A stretch of DNA of 15,985 bases from contig JBKHBQ010000064.1 in NCBI GenBank assembly GCA_046542305.1, forward strand, positions 1-15,985, written 5' to 3'. The first letter of the stretch is position 1, and every line of letters starts with the position of its first letter. Both the position numbers and the translations under genes were made by a program. Positions 1-6,925 of the stretch are shown here, in pieces. The notes below the pieces were generated by a model. The model did not search any database and was not told the origin of the DNA. It was given only the letters and a program-made list of their open reading frames with translations. This DNA comes from JBKHBQ01 sp046542305 (GTDB lineage Bacteria > Bacteroidota > Bacteroidia > Bacteroidales > 4484-276).

Positions 1-777
1 GAAGGTGCCGGAATAAATGCCGCCGATGATGATCATGATCAGGATTCCCGAAACCACGGGATTGATCAGAAAGCGAATGATGCGGTCGGTGGTGGAAAGC
101 TGGTGGCGGATCATTTCGTAATTCTGGATGCCGGCCAGATTGAGAACTTCCTGCAGGTTTTTGGCGCTGCCTTCGCAAAAGCCGTGCTTGATAGCTTCGC
201 TGGTGGTGAAGGTGATTACCTTTCCGGAGTCGGTAACGCCGGGAATGCTGATGCGCGGGTCTACCATGCCTTCTGCAATTTGGGGGTCGCGCCCCCGGGC
301 TTCGGCTGTTGACCGTAACATCGACCGCATGTACGACTGGTATTTATCCGGAAGCGCTTCGCCTGTCTGGTTCACCACGGTGGCCGCCCCGATATTGGCG
401 CCGGGGCGCATGTAAATGCTGACGCAGGCGATGGAAATGAGGGCGCCGGCAGAAGCCGCATTGTTATCAATAAAAACCCACACCGGGATTTCGCTTTGCA
501 AAATGGCCGTGCGGATGGAATCAGCCGATTCCATAAGGCCACCGTAGGTGTTCATGTGGATCAGCACCAGGTCGGCCGCCGTATCTCTGGCTTTTTGCAG
601 CGATTTTTTGGTCAGATGCCATACCGGTGGTGCAATCTGCTCCTTAATATCAAAGGTGTAAACCCGGTAGGTTTTGGATTCGTCTGCAAAAGGATTTTCC
701 GGTTCCTGCGATGAAACCTGCACCCAGGGCATCATTACCGTAAGGAGAAGAATAAATAGCAAATGGCTTCTGTTCAT
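1..777 (-). CDS. NfeD-type membrane-bound serine protease (ClpP-class), C-terminus outside window
   Basis: This is the N-terminal 259 residues of a long-type NfeD protein, a membrane-anchored ClpP-fold protease whose archaeal relatives cleave stomatin-like partners. It starts at ATG 775-777 with an export signal (hydrophobic LLFILLLTVMMPW, then AxS-like residues before Q24). The protease domain follows at about residues 36-225. The nucleophile motif NNAASAGAL places the catalytic serine at S109. The PGANIGAA segment follows, and K145 (PDKYQ) is the likely catalytic lysine by spacing from the serine. A hydrophobic helix (FLINPVVSGILIMIIIGG) begins near residue 233, and the frame stays open to base 1. 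The remaining transmembrane helices and the OB-fold NfeD domain should lie to the left. It is the last visible gene of the lgt-suhB-DUF2061 cluster, 47 bases after DUF2061, and may also have its own promoter at 820-827. The family call is firm; the substrate is unknown. Confidence 0.88.
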   Translation of the reverse strand, partial: MNRSHLLFILLLTVMMPWVQVSSQEPENPFADESKTYRVYTFDIKEQIAPPVWHLTKKSLQKARDTAADLVLIHMNTYGGLMESADSIRTAILQSEIPVWVFIDNNAASAGALISIACVSIYMRPGANIGAATVVNQTGEALPDKYQSYMRSMLRSTAEARGRDPQIAEGMVDPRISIPGVTDSGKVITFTTSEAIKHGFCEGSAKNLQEVLNLAGIQNYEMIRHQLSTTDRIIRFLINPVVSGILIMIIIGGIYSGTF

Positions 778-819
778 TGTGTCACTGTTGATATTTTTTT
801 TGAATGCCGTTGAAACAAA

Positions 820-827
820 CAAAGTTA
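820..827 (-). promoter_or_regulatory. putative Bacteroidota -7 box for the NfeD gene
   Basis: On the minus strand this reads TAACTTTG, an exact match to TAnnTTTG, about 43 bases upstream of the NfeD start. It overlaps the stop of the DUF2061 gene. I see no convincing TTTG element at the -33 spacing, so the call rests on the -7 box and its position only. Confidence 0.35.
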
Positions 828-1208
828 GTTAAAGTTTTGTTGTTCATGCATTTTACGGTAAAGTTTCCGCCATCTTCTTCGTGCCCAGTACTGCCGCCGC
901 CAGTATTTTCCCCACTTGATGTTGGTCCACAATCTCTCGTGAAGGTAGTACAGGATGATTTTCGCCATAAATTCGATGGCAGTCACAAACGAAGCGGTTT
1001 CGAGCACTTCGTGAAGCGTCTTGTCGGAATACCTGCGAAAAATAATGAAAGCGACCAAAAACGTGGTAGCTGAAGCGATAAACCTCCAGCTAATTGCCTT
1101 GAGAATACTTCTTCCCGGACTTTCCTTCACATCTTCTGCCACTGGTTTTACCACCGGATCAGGCTGTTGATTCTTGTGTTTTGTTTTTGCAAGTTGCATG
1201 TGGAACAT
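825..1208 (-). CDS. DUF2061 family small membrane protein
   Basis: A predicted inner-membrane protein of the DUF2061 family, recognised from the block KAISWRFIASATTF, then an acidic and aromatic stretch (TAIEFMAKIILYYLHERLW) and a very basic, Trp/Arg-rich tail (WRRQYWARRRWRKLYRK). There are two hydrophobic segments. The longest frame begins at a TTG at 1233-1235. I prefer the ATG at 1206-1208 (127 residues); another ATG lies three codons further in. The N-terminal 35 residues are charged and probably cytosolic. In other Bacteroidota this family often lies near sulfate-assimilation genes, but here it sits between an IMPase-family gene (44 bases upstream) and NfeD, presumably in one transcript. 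The molecular function of the family is not established. Confidence 0.8.
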   Translation of the reverse strand: MFHMQLAKTKHKNQQPDPVVKPVAEDVKESPGRSILKAISWRFIASATTFLVAFIIFRRYSDKTLHEVLETASFVTAIEFMAKIILYYLHERLWTNIKWGKYWRRQYWARRRWRKLYRKMHEQQNFN

Positions 1209-1252
1209 TAGCTCACGGTTAATTGTTGGATACAATGATAAGCCAAAAAATC

Positions 1253-2059
1253 CTAGCCGACAAAATATTTTTGCATCACCTGCATTAGCTCGTCGTGGAT
1301 CAATCCGTTGGTCGCAACAATTTCGCCGCCATGAATAAAATTATCCTTTCCCATAAAATCATTGATTTCGCCGCCCGCCTGTTTGACGATGAGCGCTCCG
1401 GCGGCCACATCCCAAGGGCTCAGCCCGTATTCGTAAAACCCTTCGAAACGGCCGCAGGCAACGTATACCAGGTCGGCGGCTGCCGATCCCAACCGGCGGA
1501 TGCCATGGCTGTTCTTAAGCAGATACTTGAATATTTCGATATAGGCATCGAGCCGCGAGTAATCATAATACGGGAAACCTGTTGCAAGCAGGCTGTCGTG
1601 CAGTTTTTTTTGTTTGCTTACGCTGATTTTTTTTCCGTTCAGTGTTGCCGGATGATCCTTTATTGCTGAAAAACATTCGTCGAGGTTAATTTCGTAAACC
1701 ACTCCCAGCAAAGTTTCGTGCTTTCCCTGCAGGGCAATGCTGACAGAAAAAAGTGGCAGCCCGTGAATGTAATTGGTAGTGCCATCGAGCGGATCAATGA
1801 TCCAGTGGAGATGGCTTTCGCTTTTATGGGGTTGGGATTCCTCGGCTATAAAACCCGCTTCAGGCAGAATTTCCTGTAGCCCCGCGATGAGTTTATCTTC
1901 AGCTTTTTTATCCACATAGGTCACAAAACCGTGTAATCCTTTCGATTCCACATCTGCTTGCTGCAGGTTGCCTGTTTCGTTGCGGATATATGCTCCAACC
2001 TCTTTGGTTAGTTCTGTAACTTGCGTGAGGAGGTTTTGAAGGTTAAGTTGTTGATTCAT
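1253..2059 (-). CDS. suhB: inositol monophosphatase family protein (SuhB-like)
   Basis: A magnesium-dependent, lithium-sensitive-type phosphatase fold of 268 residues, the usual length for the family. Metal-binding motifs are complete: E73-E74-S in IAEES, DPLDGT at 89-94 (D89, D92) and WDVAAG at 216-221 (D217). The probable substrate is inositol-1-phosphate or another small sugar or nucleotide phosphate in the cytosol; specificity cannot be read from sequence. Residues 138-150 (ATLNGKKISVSKQ) and 186-195 (GIRRLGSAAA) fit SuhB-type enzymes better than the PAP phosphatase CysQ, but the DUF2061 neighbour keeps CysQ-like activity possible. The ATG at 2057-2059 lies inside the end of the upstream Lgt-like gene, a 17-base overlap, so translational coupling is likely. 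Confidence 0.9.
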   Translation of the reverse strand: MNQQLNLQNLLTQVTELTKEVGAYIRNETGNLQQADVESKGLHGFVTYVDKKAEDKLIAGLQEILPEAGFIAEESQPHKSESHLHWIIDPLDGTTNYIHGLPLFSVSIALQGKHETLLGVVYEINLDECFSAIKDHPATLNGKKISVSKQKKLHDSLLATGFPYYDYSRLDAYIEIFKYLLKNSHGIRRLGSAAADLVYVACGRFEGFYEYGLSPWDVAAGALIVKQAGGEINDFMGKDNFIHGGEIVATNGLIHDELMQVMQKYFVG

Positions 2060-3221
2060 GATGTAATTTTTTGCGTTGGTGATACCTGTACCTGAACCAG
2101 AAAATACCGGCTATTCCCACGACTACAATCAAAATGGCGATGGCCTGGGCTTGTGTCATGCGGATACCCAGGATGGTGTACTGGATATTAACACGAATAA
2201 ATTCGATAAAGAACCGTTCGATACCGTTCAGGATGAGGTAAATTGAAAACAGCACTCCGGGGATTGCAATGGATTTTCTGATGCCCCAGAGCACAAAAAA
2301 GAAAATGGTGCAGATTGTGGTTTCGTAAAAAGGGGTGGGCCAGACTGGTTGTGCGAGTTCATGGCAGAAATTGCCGTCGCAGCCGGGCATCGGCACACCT
2401 TCGTTGATCACATTGTGCGGGTAGGTGAAGCTCCAGGTCCAGTTGGGCAGGAAACCAAGCCATTCCGGCTGGGGATGCGGATTGGGTACGCCCCAGCAGC
2501 CGTCACCCGAAAGCTGGCAGCCGATCCGGCCCACGGCGTAGGCCAGCATCAGCGCAGGCGCCACTGCATCGGCCATCACAGGCCAGCGGATATTGTTCTT
2601 CTCGCCATACCACGACACTGCAAAAGCTGCCACGATGAGTCCGCCGTAAAAGGTAAGGCCGCTGAACGAAAAAAGCGTTCCCAGCGGATCGCGGAAAAAA
2701 TCGTCGAGATGTTCTACCACATCGAACATCTTGGCGCCGAAAATTCCTGCGAAAGCCGCCACCAGCACAATGGCCGGCGTTAACTGATAGGGATGGATTT
2801 CCTCCTCCTTTACCACGGGTTTATCCAGTTTTTCCTTTTTGCCCTTGCGGTAAACCAGATATACAGCCAGTGCCGCCAGGAGCACACCTGCAAGAAAATT
2901 CCCCTTCCACGAAAGCAAATATTCCTGTGGTTGTTCAGCCACTTCGCCATAGTTCAGCAACAGTCCGATGATCTTATATCCGATGGCAAAATACAGCAAA
3001 GCCGTGGTGATGTACTCGTTCAATGATGGTGGTTTGCCTGCCAATACCTTTTTTGTGCGGGATTTGATGGTGCCGTTTCGCTCCTTTCTCTTCAGTTCCA
3101 GATAGAGAATAGATCCTGCGGCCACGAAAGCCATGGCAACAAAAAAACCGTAGGTCTGCACAGGAAGGATGATATTGGTTCCGAGCAGATCGTTGAGAAG
3201 ATCACTGATTCGTGGATACAT
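2043..3221 (-). CDS. lgt: divergent prolipoprotein diacylglyceryl transferase (Lgt-like)
   Basis: A polytopic inner-membrane protein of 392 residues, longer than the roughly 290 residues of E. coli Lgt, which transfers diacylglycerol from phosphatidylglycerol to the lipobox cysteine of prolipoproteins. Recognisable Lgt landmarks in order: QTYGFF (Y24), TFYGGL at 190-195, GRIGCQLSGDGCWG at 231-244, PTPFYE at 295-300 and NGIERFFIEFIR at 332-343. Compared with E. coli, the HGGL histidine is a tyrosine (Y192), the arginine of the Lgt signature is kept (R232), the signature asparagine is a cysteine (C235), the glutamate is an aspartate (D240) and one residue is inserted before WG. Such variants are, as far as I know, widespread in Bacteroidota. 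Extra length lies in a charged loop at about 42-70 and 124-145. It is the first gene of its cluster, with a -7 box 24 bases upstream. A paralogue with another acyl or lipid substrate is the main alternative. Confidence 0.8.
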   Translation of the reverse strand: MYPRISDLLNDLLGTNIILPVQTYGFFVAMAFVAAGSILYLELKRKERNGTIKSRTKKVLAGKPPSLNEYITTALLYFAIGYKIIGLLLNYGEVAEQPQEYLLSWKGNFLAGVLLAALAVYLVYRKGKKEKLDKPVVKEEEIHPYQLTPAIVLVAAFAGIFGAKMFDVVEHLDDFFRDPLGTLFSFSGLTFYGGLIVAAFAVSWYGEKNNIRWPVMADAVAPALMLAYAVGRIGCQLSGDGCWGVPNPHPQPEWLGFLPNWTWSFTYPHNVINEGVPMPGCDGNFCHELAQPVWPTPFYETTICTIFFFVLWGIRKSIAIPGVLFSIYLILNGIERFFIEFIRVNIQYTILGIRMTQAQAIAILIVVVGIAGIFWFRYRYHQRKKLHHESTT

Positions 3222-3244
3222 GCGCGTGGATTAAATTTTCCGAA

Positions 3245-3252
3245 CAAAGATA
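3245..3252 (-). promoter_or_regulatory. putative -7 box for the lgt-suhB-DUF2061-nfeD cluster
   Basis: The minus strand reads TATCTTTG, an exact TAnnTTTG match, 24 bases upstream of the Lgt-like start in a 93-base gap. The same octamer precedes the MFS gene at 10619. A transcript starting a few bases downstream would have a leader of about 15-20 bases. No clear -33 element was seen. Confidence 0.5.
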
Positions 3253-3314
3253 AAGCAATTCACCAATTCCCATACAGGCCCGATCGTTAAGTTTAGGTAA
3301 AACCGCATCGGTGA

Positions 3315-4217
3315 TTAGGATGACGGGGAGGATTTTTCCATGCTGCCTGCAAATCGCTGCAGCAAAATTCCTCCAACGATCAAAAACAGACCGGCTACGG
3401 TCGACAGCATGATGTGTTCGCCTACCGCATAGCGGATGAAGATCAGCGAAATGAATGGGGAGAGAAAGACAAGGTTGGAAACCCTGGCGGTGGTTTGCGA
3501 CAATTGAAGCGCTTTAAGCCAGAGGATATAGGTAATTCCCATCTCGAAAAACCCGGCATATACCGAACCGAGCAACCCGGGAGTGTTCAGCGGTTTGAAA
3601 CTATTTGTAATGAGCAGGTAGATCAGGGTATAAAAAACACCGAAACAGAAATTCAGAAACAGTTTTACCACCTCTTCTTTTTTATCCTTCATATTATAAA
3701 TCCAGTAGAGTGCCCAGAAAACTGCACTTACGAGCGCCAGGCCTGTTCCCAGCGGATTGCTGAAACTGAGGCTGAAAATTTCGCCCCGGGTGCCAATGAT
3801 CACGGTTCCCGCAAAACTGATCAGCACTGCCAGGATGCTGAGCCATCCGATATGCTGACCAAGTAGTGGAATTGAAAGCAGCACCAGCACTACAGGCCAG
3901 ATGTAGTTGAGTGTGCCGGCTTCCTGTGCCAGCAGCAGATCGTAGGCCTTAAGCAGGACCAGGTAGTACAGAAACGGATTGATCAGACCGAGAATGGCCG
4001 CCCTGATAAGGTCATGCTTTTTCAGGCTTTTAAGCTTGTGGAGTTTGCCTCCCGTCCACAGCGCGCCTAACAGTACCAGCACTGAAGTGGCCGAAGCGTA
4101 AAACAGCAGTTCGGCAAACGAAATATAATCCAGCGTCAGCTTTAGCGCCGACCCGATGGTGCTCCACAGCAGGATGGCCGAGAGTGCGTAGAGGTATGCC
4201 TTTTGTTGTTGCCCCAC
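3315..4217 (-). CDS. EamA/DMT superfamily transporter
   Basis: An inner-membrane transporter of 300 residues with about ten transmembrane helices in two EamA repeats (about residues 7-140 and 155-288). Typical features are the first helix AILLWSTIGSALKLTLDYIS, the LNYIWPVVLVLLSIPLLGQ stretch closing repeat 1, and the matching ARVSNLVFLSPFISLIFIRYAVGEH in repeat 2. Family members export or import amino acids, drugs or metabolites; the substrate cannot be told. It starts at GTG 4215-4217: an in-frame stop lies six codons upstream with no ATG between, and the first helix begins a few residues in. The C-terminus ends in a short Ser-rich tail. It lies 93 bases before the Lgt-like gene on the same strand, but the promoter-like box between them suggests separate units. 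Confidence 0.88.
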   Translation of the reverse strand: MGQQQKAYLYALSAILLWSTIGSALKLTLDYISFAELLFYASATSVLVLLGALWTGGKLHKLKSLKKHDLIRAAILGLINPFLYYLVLLKAYDLLLAQEAGTLNYIWPVVLVLLSIPLLGQHIGWLSILAVLISFAGTVIIGTRGEIFSLSFSNPLGTGLALVSAVFWALYWIYNMKDKKEEVVKLFLNFCFGVFYTLIYLLITNSFKPLNTPGLLGSVYAGFFEMGITYILWLKALQLSQTTARVSNLVFLSPFISLIFIRYAVGEHIMLSTVAGLFLIVGGILLQRFAGSMEKSSPSS

Positions 4218-4274
4218 GGGAGCAAATGTAATTCAAAATGCCCGTTCGGCACAGAATTTTTAAAGAGTGTCCGC

Positions 4275-4286
4275 CAGCGTACGCTG
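4275..4286. repeat. 12-base perfect palindrome in a divergent intergenic region
   Basis: CAGCGTACGCTG is self-complementary over all 12 bases. It lies in the 191-base gap between the divergent transporter gene (minus strand) and the small secreted protein gene (plus strand). A second palindrome, AATCATGATT, lies at 4321-4330, and the rest of the gap is AT-rich. Either could be a binding site for a dimeric regulator, but nothing in the window identifies one. Confidence 0.4.
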
Positions 4287-4408
4287 ATTTTGAATTTTGA
4301 ACACTTTATATGTTGATCAGAATCATGATTATTTTTAAAATACAATATATCAATCAGATATAAACTTTGGTACGCTTTTAGTAAAAGGGCGTGCAGGTAA
4401 AACATCAC

Positions 4409-4756
4409 ATGGAAAGCAGTTACTTTAAAATATTGATTATTGTTTTTTTGATGACCGGTATGAGCCGGTCGGTTGCCCCTGAGCAAACCAGGGAACAATG
4501 CGTGGCGGATTGTAACAAAAGCGGGATTTTTTACTGTGCCGATGTCATCAGCAACACTCATACCGACTGCAGGTTTTCAGATGTATACTGTGCCGGCGAA
4601 GAAGCCTATATCGATGATATTCCCTTTGATACCGGCGAAATTGCTGAGCAGGTTCAAAAAATGAGAAAAGAAGAACCTGCCAATCAGGGACCCTGTCAGG
4701 AAAATGTACTTGATTTTCTGATGGAATGGATAAGTCTGATGTGGAAAGTAAAATAA
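4409..4756 (+). CDS. small secreted cysteine-rich protein, unknown function
   Basis: A 115-residue protein that I do not recognise. From the ATG at 4409 it begins with a short signal peptide (YFKILIIVFLMTGM, probable cleavage near residue 23 before PEQTREQ). The mature part of about 90 residues holds six cysteines (C31, C35, C43, C54, C61, C96), which could make three disulfides in the periplasm or outside the cell. The middle is acidic (EEAYIDDIPFDTGE), and the end is an amphipathic Trp-containing stretch (LDFLMEWISLMWKVK). There is no lipobox. A GTG at 4391 would add six residues before the signal and is less likely. The gene stands alone on the plus strand, ends 58 bases before a strong terminator, and is opposite in direction to both neighbours. 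The signal peptide, the cysteine pattern and the terminator argue that it is real. Confidence 0.6.
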   Translation: MESSYFKILIIVFLMTGMSRSVAPEQTREQCVADCNKSGIFYCADVISNTHTDCRFSDVYCAGEEAYIDDIPFDTGEIAEQVQKMRKEEPANQGPCQENVLDFLMEWISLMWKVK

Positions 4757-4814
4757 CTATTTCCTACATATTCCTCTCCCACATTGATTTAAGTTAGTAT
4801 CTGATTTTGATTGC

Positions 4815-4848
4815 AAAAAAAGAGCCGCTCCCCGCGGCCTTTTTTTTT
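4815..4848. terminator. bidirectional intrinsic terminator
   Basis: GCCGC (4824-4828) pairs with GCGGC (4834-4838) around a TCCCC loop. A run of seven A lies to the left and nine T to the right, so the structure works on both strands. It sits between the stop of the small secreted protein (4756, plus) and the stop of the ABC-F gene (4872, minus) and should serve both. Confidence 0.8.
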
Positions 4849-4871
4849 CTCCGGCATTTCGCAATGCAGTT

Positions 4872-6743
4872 TCACTTGTTGTTCATCAATTCGCTCAGTT
4901 CAAGCCAGCGATCCGACTTTAGATCAATTTCCTGCATCACCCCGGCAATCTCTTCCGACCACTCCCGTAGCTGATCAGGAGTGCCCTCGCCGCGGTTCAG
5001 TTTTTCCATAAGGACAGCCTTGTGTTTTTCAAGCTGGTCGATTTCCTGCTCCAGTTGCTCGTATTCTTTAATTTGTTTGTATGTAGGTTTATTGGAAGCA
5101 GCTTTTTGCCGTGTATCTTTTTTGAGCGAAGGTTTGGGTTTATCGATTTTTTGCTGCTTCTCCTCCAGTTTTTTCAGGCGCTGGTATTCCGAATAATTAC
5201 CCCAGTAATCTTTTACATCCCCTTCGCCGCGAAACACAAACATATGGTCTACCATGTGATCCATAAAATAGCGGTCGTGTGAAACAATCATCAGGCATCC
5301 GTCGTAGTTTTGCAGAAATTCCTCGAGCCGGTTCAGTGTGTCGATGTCGAGGTCGTTGGTGGGCTCGTCGAGGATCAGAAAGTTGGGATTCCGCAGCAGT
5401 GTAGTCAACAGGTACAGTCTGCGTTTTTCCCCGCCGCTCAGCATCGAATGGTAGTTATAGTGAATTTCGGGTCTGAAATTGAAGTAGGTAAGAAACTGTG
5501 CCGGAGTCATGGTACCCTTTTTCATTTCCACCTGTTCGGCAATTTCTTTCACGATATCAATGATTCGCTTGTCCTCCTTCAGTTCCATGCCGTCCTGCCT
5601 GAAGTAGCCGAATTCCACTGTTTGTCCTTTTACAATCCTGCCCTTATCGGGTTTTATTTCTCCCACGATGATCCGCAGCAGCGTGGTTTTTCCGGAGCCG
5701 TTTTTTCCGATCACGCCCACCCGGTCGCCCCGGTTGAAGGTGTAGGAGAAATCCTGGAGGATCTTTTGATTGCCGTAACTTTTGTTGATGTAATTCAGTT
5801 CGAGGATTTTTCCGCCCAAACGTTGCATCTTCACCCCGAATTCGCGGCTTTTTTCGTCGGGGCCGGTATCGAGTTTATCCTCAAGATCGTAAAAAGCATC
5901 TTCGCGGGCTTTGGCTTTGGTAGCCCTGGCTTGTGGCTGGCGGCGCATCCATTCCAGTTCCTTGCTGTAAAGCGAGCGCGATTTTTCCAGTTCTATTTTT
6001 TCGATGGCCTGGCGTTCAGCCTTTTTTTCCAGGAAATAGGCATAGTTACCCTTGTATTTGTAAATGCTCTGGTTGTCGATCTCAAGAATTGTATTGCAGA
6101 CATTGTCCAGGAAATAGCGGTCGTGGGTTACCACAAGCACGGCCAGGTTTTGCCGTTTGAGGTAGTTTTCGAGCCATTCGATCATTTCCACATCCAGGTG
6201 ATTGGTAGGTTCGTCGAGGATCAGCAAATCGGCCTCTTCGATGAGTGCTTTTGACAGCGCCACCTTTTTGCGCATCCCGCCCGAAAGCTGCCCGACAGGC
6301 TGGTCAAGGTTCCTGATATCGAACTTTCCCAGAATTTCCCTGATTTTCGCTTCGAAATTCCAGGCCTGTAATTCGTCCATGCGTGTAATCACTTCCTGAA
6401 GCCTTGCCGCATTTTCATTGCCGGGGTTATTCAGCTTTTCATATTCGCGTACCACCTGCACGGTTTCGCTGTCGGTATCGAATAAATAGTCGAGAATGCC
6501 TGCATTTACATCCATTTCCGGATTTTGTGGCAGGTACGAGATCCTTACATCATTGCCTACCGAAACCTGCCCCGAATCGGGTTGGTCTTCTCCGGTCATG
6601 ATCTTTATCAGGCTGCTCTTTCCGGCACCGTTGCGCGCAATCAGGGCGATCTTCTGGCCGGTTTCGATTCCGAACGTGATGTTTTCGAACAGCAGCTTTT
6701 CGCCGAACGATTTACTCAGATTTTCTACGGTAAGTATATTCAC
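4872..6743 (-). CDS. uup: ABC-F family ATP-binding protein (Uup-like)
   Basis: A soluble tandem ABC ATPase of 623 residues with no membrane segments; ABC-F proteins act on ribosomes. Cassette 1 has Walker A ARNGAGKSS (36-44), signature LSGGM (153-157), Walker B LLILDEP and the switch histidine in THDRY. The first glycine of this Walker A is alanine. The inter-domain linker (about 235-285) contains ELEWMRRQPQARATKAKAR, which matches the P-site-tRNA-interacting motif of Uup-type members. Cassette 2 has GKNGSGKTT (346-354), LSGGE (435-439), LILDEP and SHDRY. The C-terminal 70 residues form a charged coiled coil (YEQLEQEIDQLEKHKAVLMEK), as in Uup and its relatives. Initiation is at GTG 6741-6743; the ATG slightly upstream is out of frame and stops after six codons. 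The family is certain; the Uup subgroup is probable from the linker and tail. Confidence 0.9.
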   Translation of the reverse strand: MNILTVENLSKSFGEKLLFENITFGIETGQKIALIARNGAGKSSLIKIMTGEDQPDSGQVSVGNDVRISYLPQNPEMDVNAGILDYLFDTDSETVQVVREYEKLNNPGNENAARLQEVITRMDELQAWNFEAKIREILGKFDIRNLDQPVGQLSGGMRKKVALSKALIEEADLLILDEPTNHLDVEMIEWLENYLKRQNLAVLVVTHDRYFLDNVCNTILEIDNQSIYKYKGNYAYFLEKKAERQAIEKIELEKSRSLYSKELEWMRRQPQARATKAKAREDAFYDLEDKLDTGPDEKSREFGVKMQRLGGKILELNYINKSYGNQKILQDFSYTFNRGDRVGVIGKNGSGKTTLLRIIVGEIKPDKGRIVKGQTVEFGYFRQDGMELKEDKRIIDIVKEIAEQVEMKKGTMTPAQFLTYFNFRPEIHYNYHSMLSGGEKRRLYLLTTLLRNPNFLILDEPTNDLDIDTLNRLEEFLQNYDGCLMIVSHDRYFMDHMVDHMFVFRGEGDVKDYWGNYSEYQRLKKLEEKQQKIDKPKPSLKKDTRQKAASNKPTYKQIKEYEQLEQEIDQLEKHKAVLMEKLNRGEGTPDQLREWSEEIAGVMQEIDLKSDRWLELSELMNNK

Positions 6744-6861
6744 TGTGTTGGTTTTTCCATTGCAAAATAAAGCATTAATATTTCACCGGCAGATGAACAC
6801 CTGCGGATTTTCGGTTGTTATTGCTTTTGTTTACGGATCTGTTAAATAATCTGAAATTTTA

Positions 6862-6897
6862 ACCTGCCCGGGTAATTTGGTTATTTTCGTGGCAGGT
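6862..6897. repeat. 7-base inverted repeat around a promoter-like box
   Basis: ACCTGCC (6862-6868) and GGCAGGT (6891-6897) are perfect inverted copies separated by 22 bases. The interval holds the -7-like sequence at 6882-6889. They lie 29 bases upstream of the start of the unrecognised 236-residue protein gene. This could be an operator or a leader hairpin. Confidence 0.4.
6882..6889 (+). promoter_or_regulatory. possible -7 box for the 6926 gene
   Basis: TATTTTCG differs from TAnnTTTG at one base and is 36 bases before the ATG. An exact match, TAAATTTG at 6913-6920, lies so close to the ATG that a transcript from it would be almost leaderless, so either could be used. Confidence 0.3.
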
Positions 6898-6925
6898 AAT
6901 ATTGAAATAATCTAAATTTGTTAAT

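Noticed and set aside
36..777. Two short plus-strand frames at the left edge (about 103-415) as genes
   Set aside because: The minus strand carries a clear NfeD protease with catalytic Ser and Lys motifs over the same bases.
4142..4561. 139-codon open frame on the minus strand crossing the gap upstream of the transporter
   Set aside because: It overlaps the transporter start in another frame and is antisense to the small secreted protein; low-complexity translation without a domain.
5310..6254. 314-codon open frame on the plus strand
   Set aside because: It lies antisense inside the ABC-F gene, whose motifs are complete. The frame is a by-product of codon bias and its translation shows no domain.
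6616..6640. Loss of the first glycine in the first Walker A of the ABC-F protein as a sign of an inactive cassette
   Set aside because: The remaining NGAGKSS, the signature, Walker B and the switch histidine are intact, and I recall the same ARNGAGK form in other Bacteroidota ABC-F proteins.
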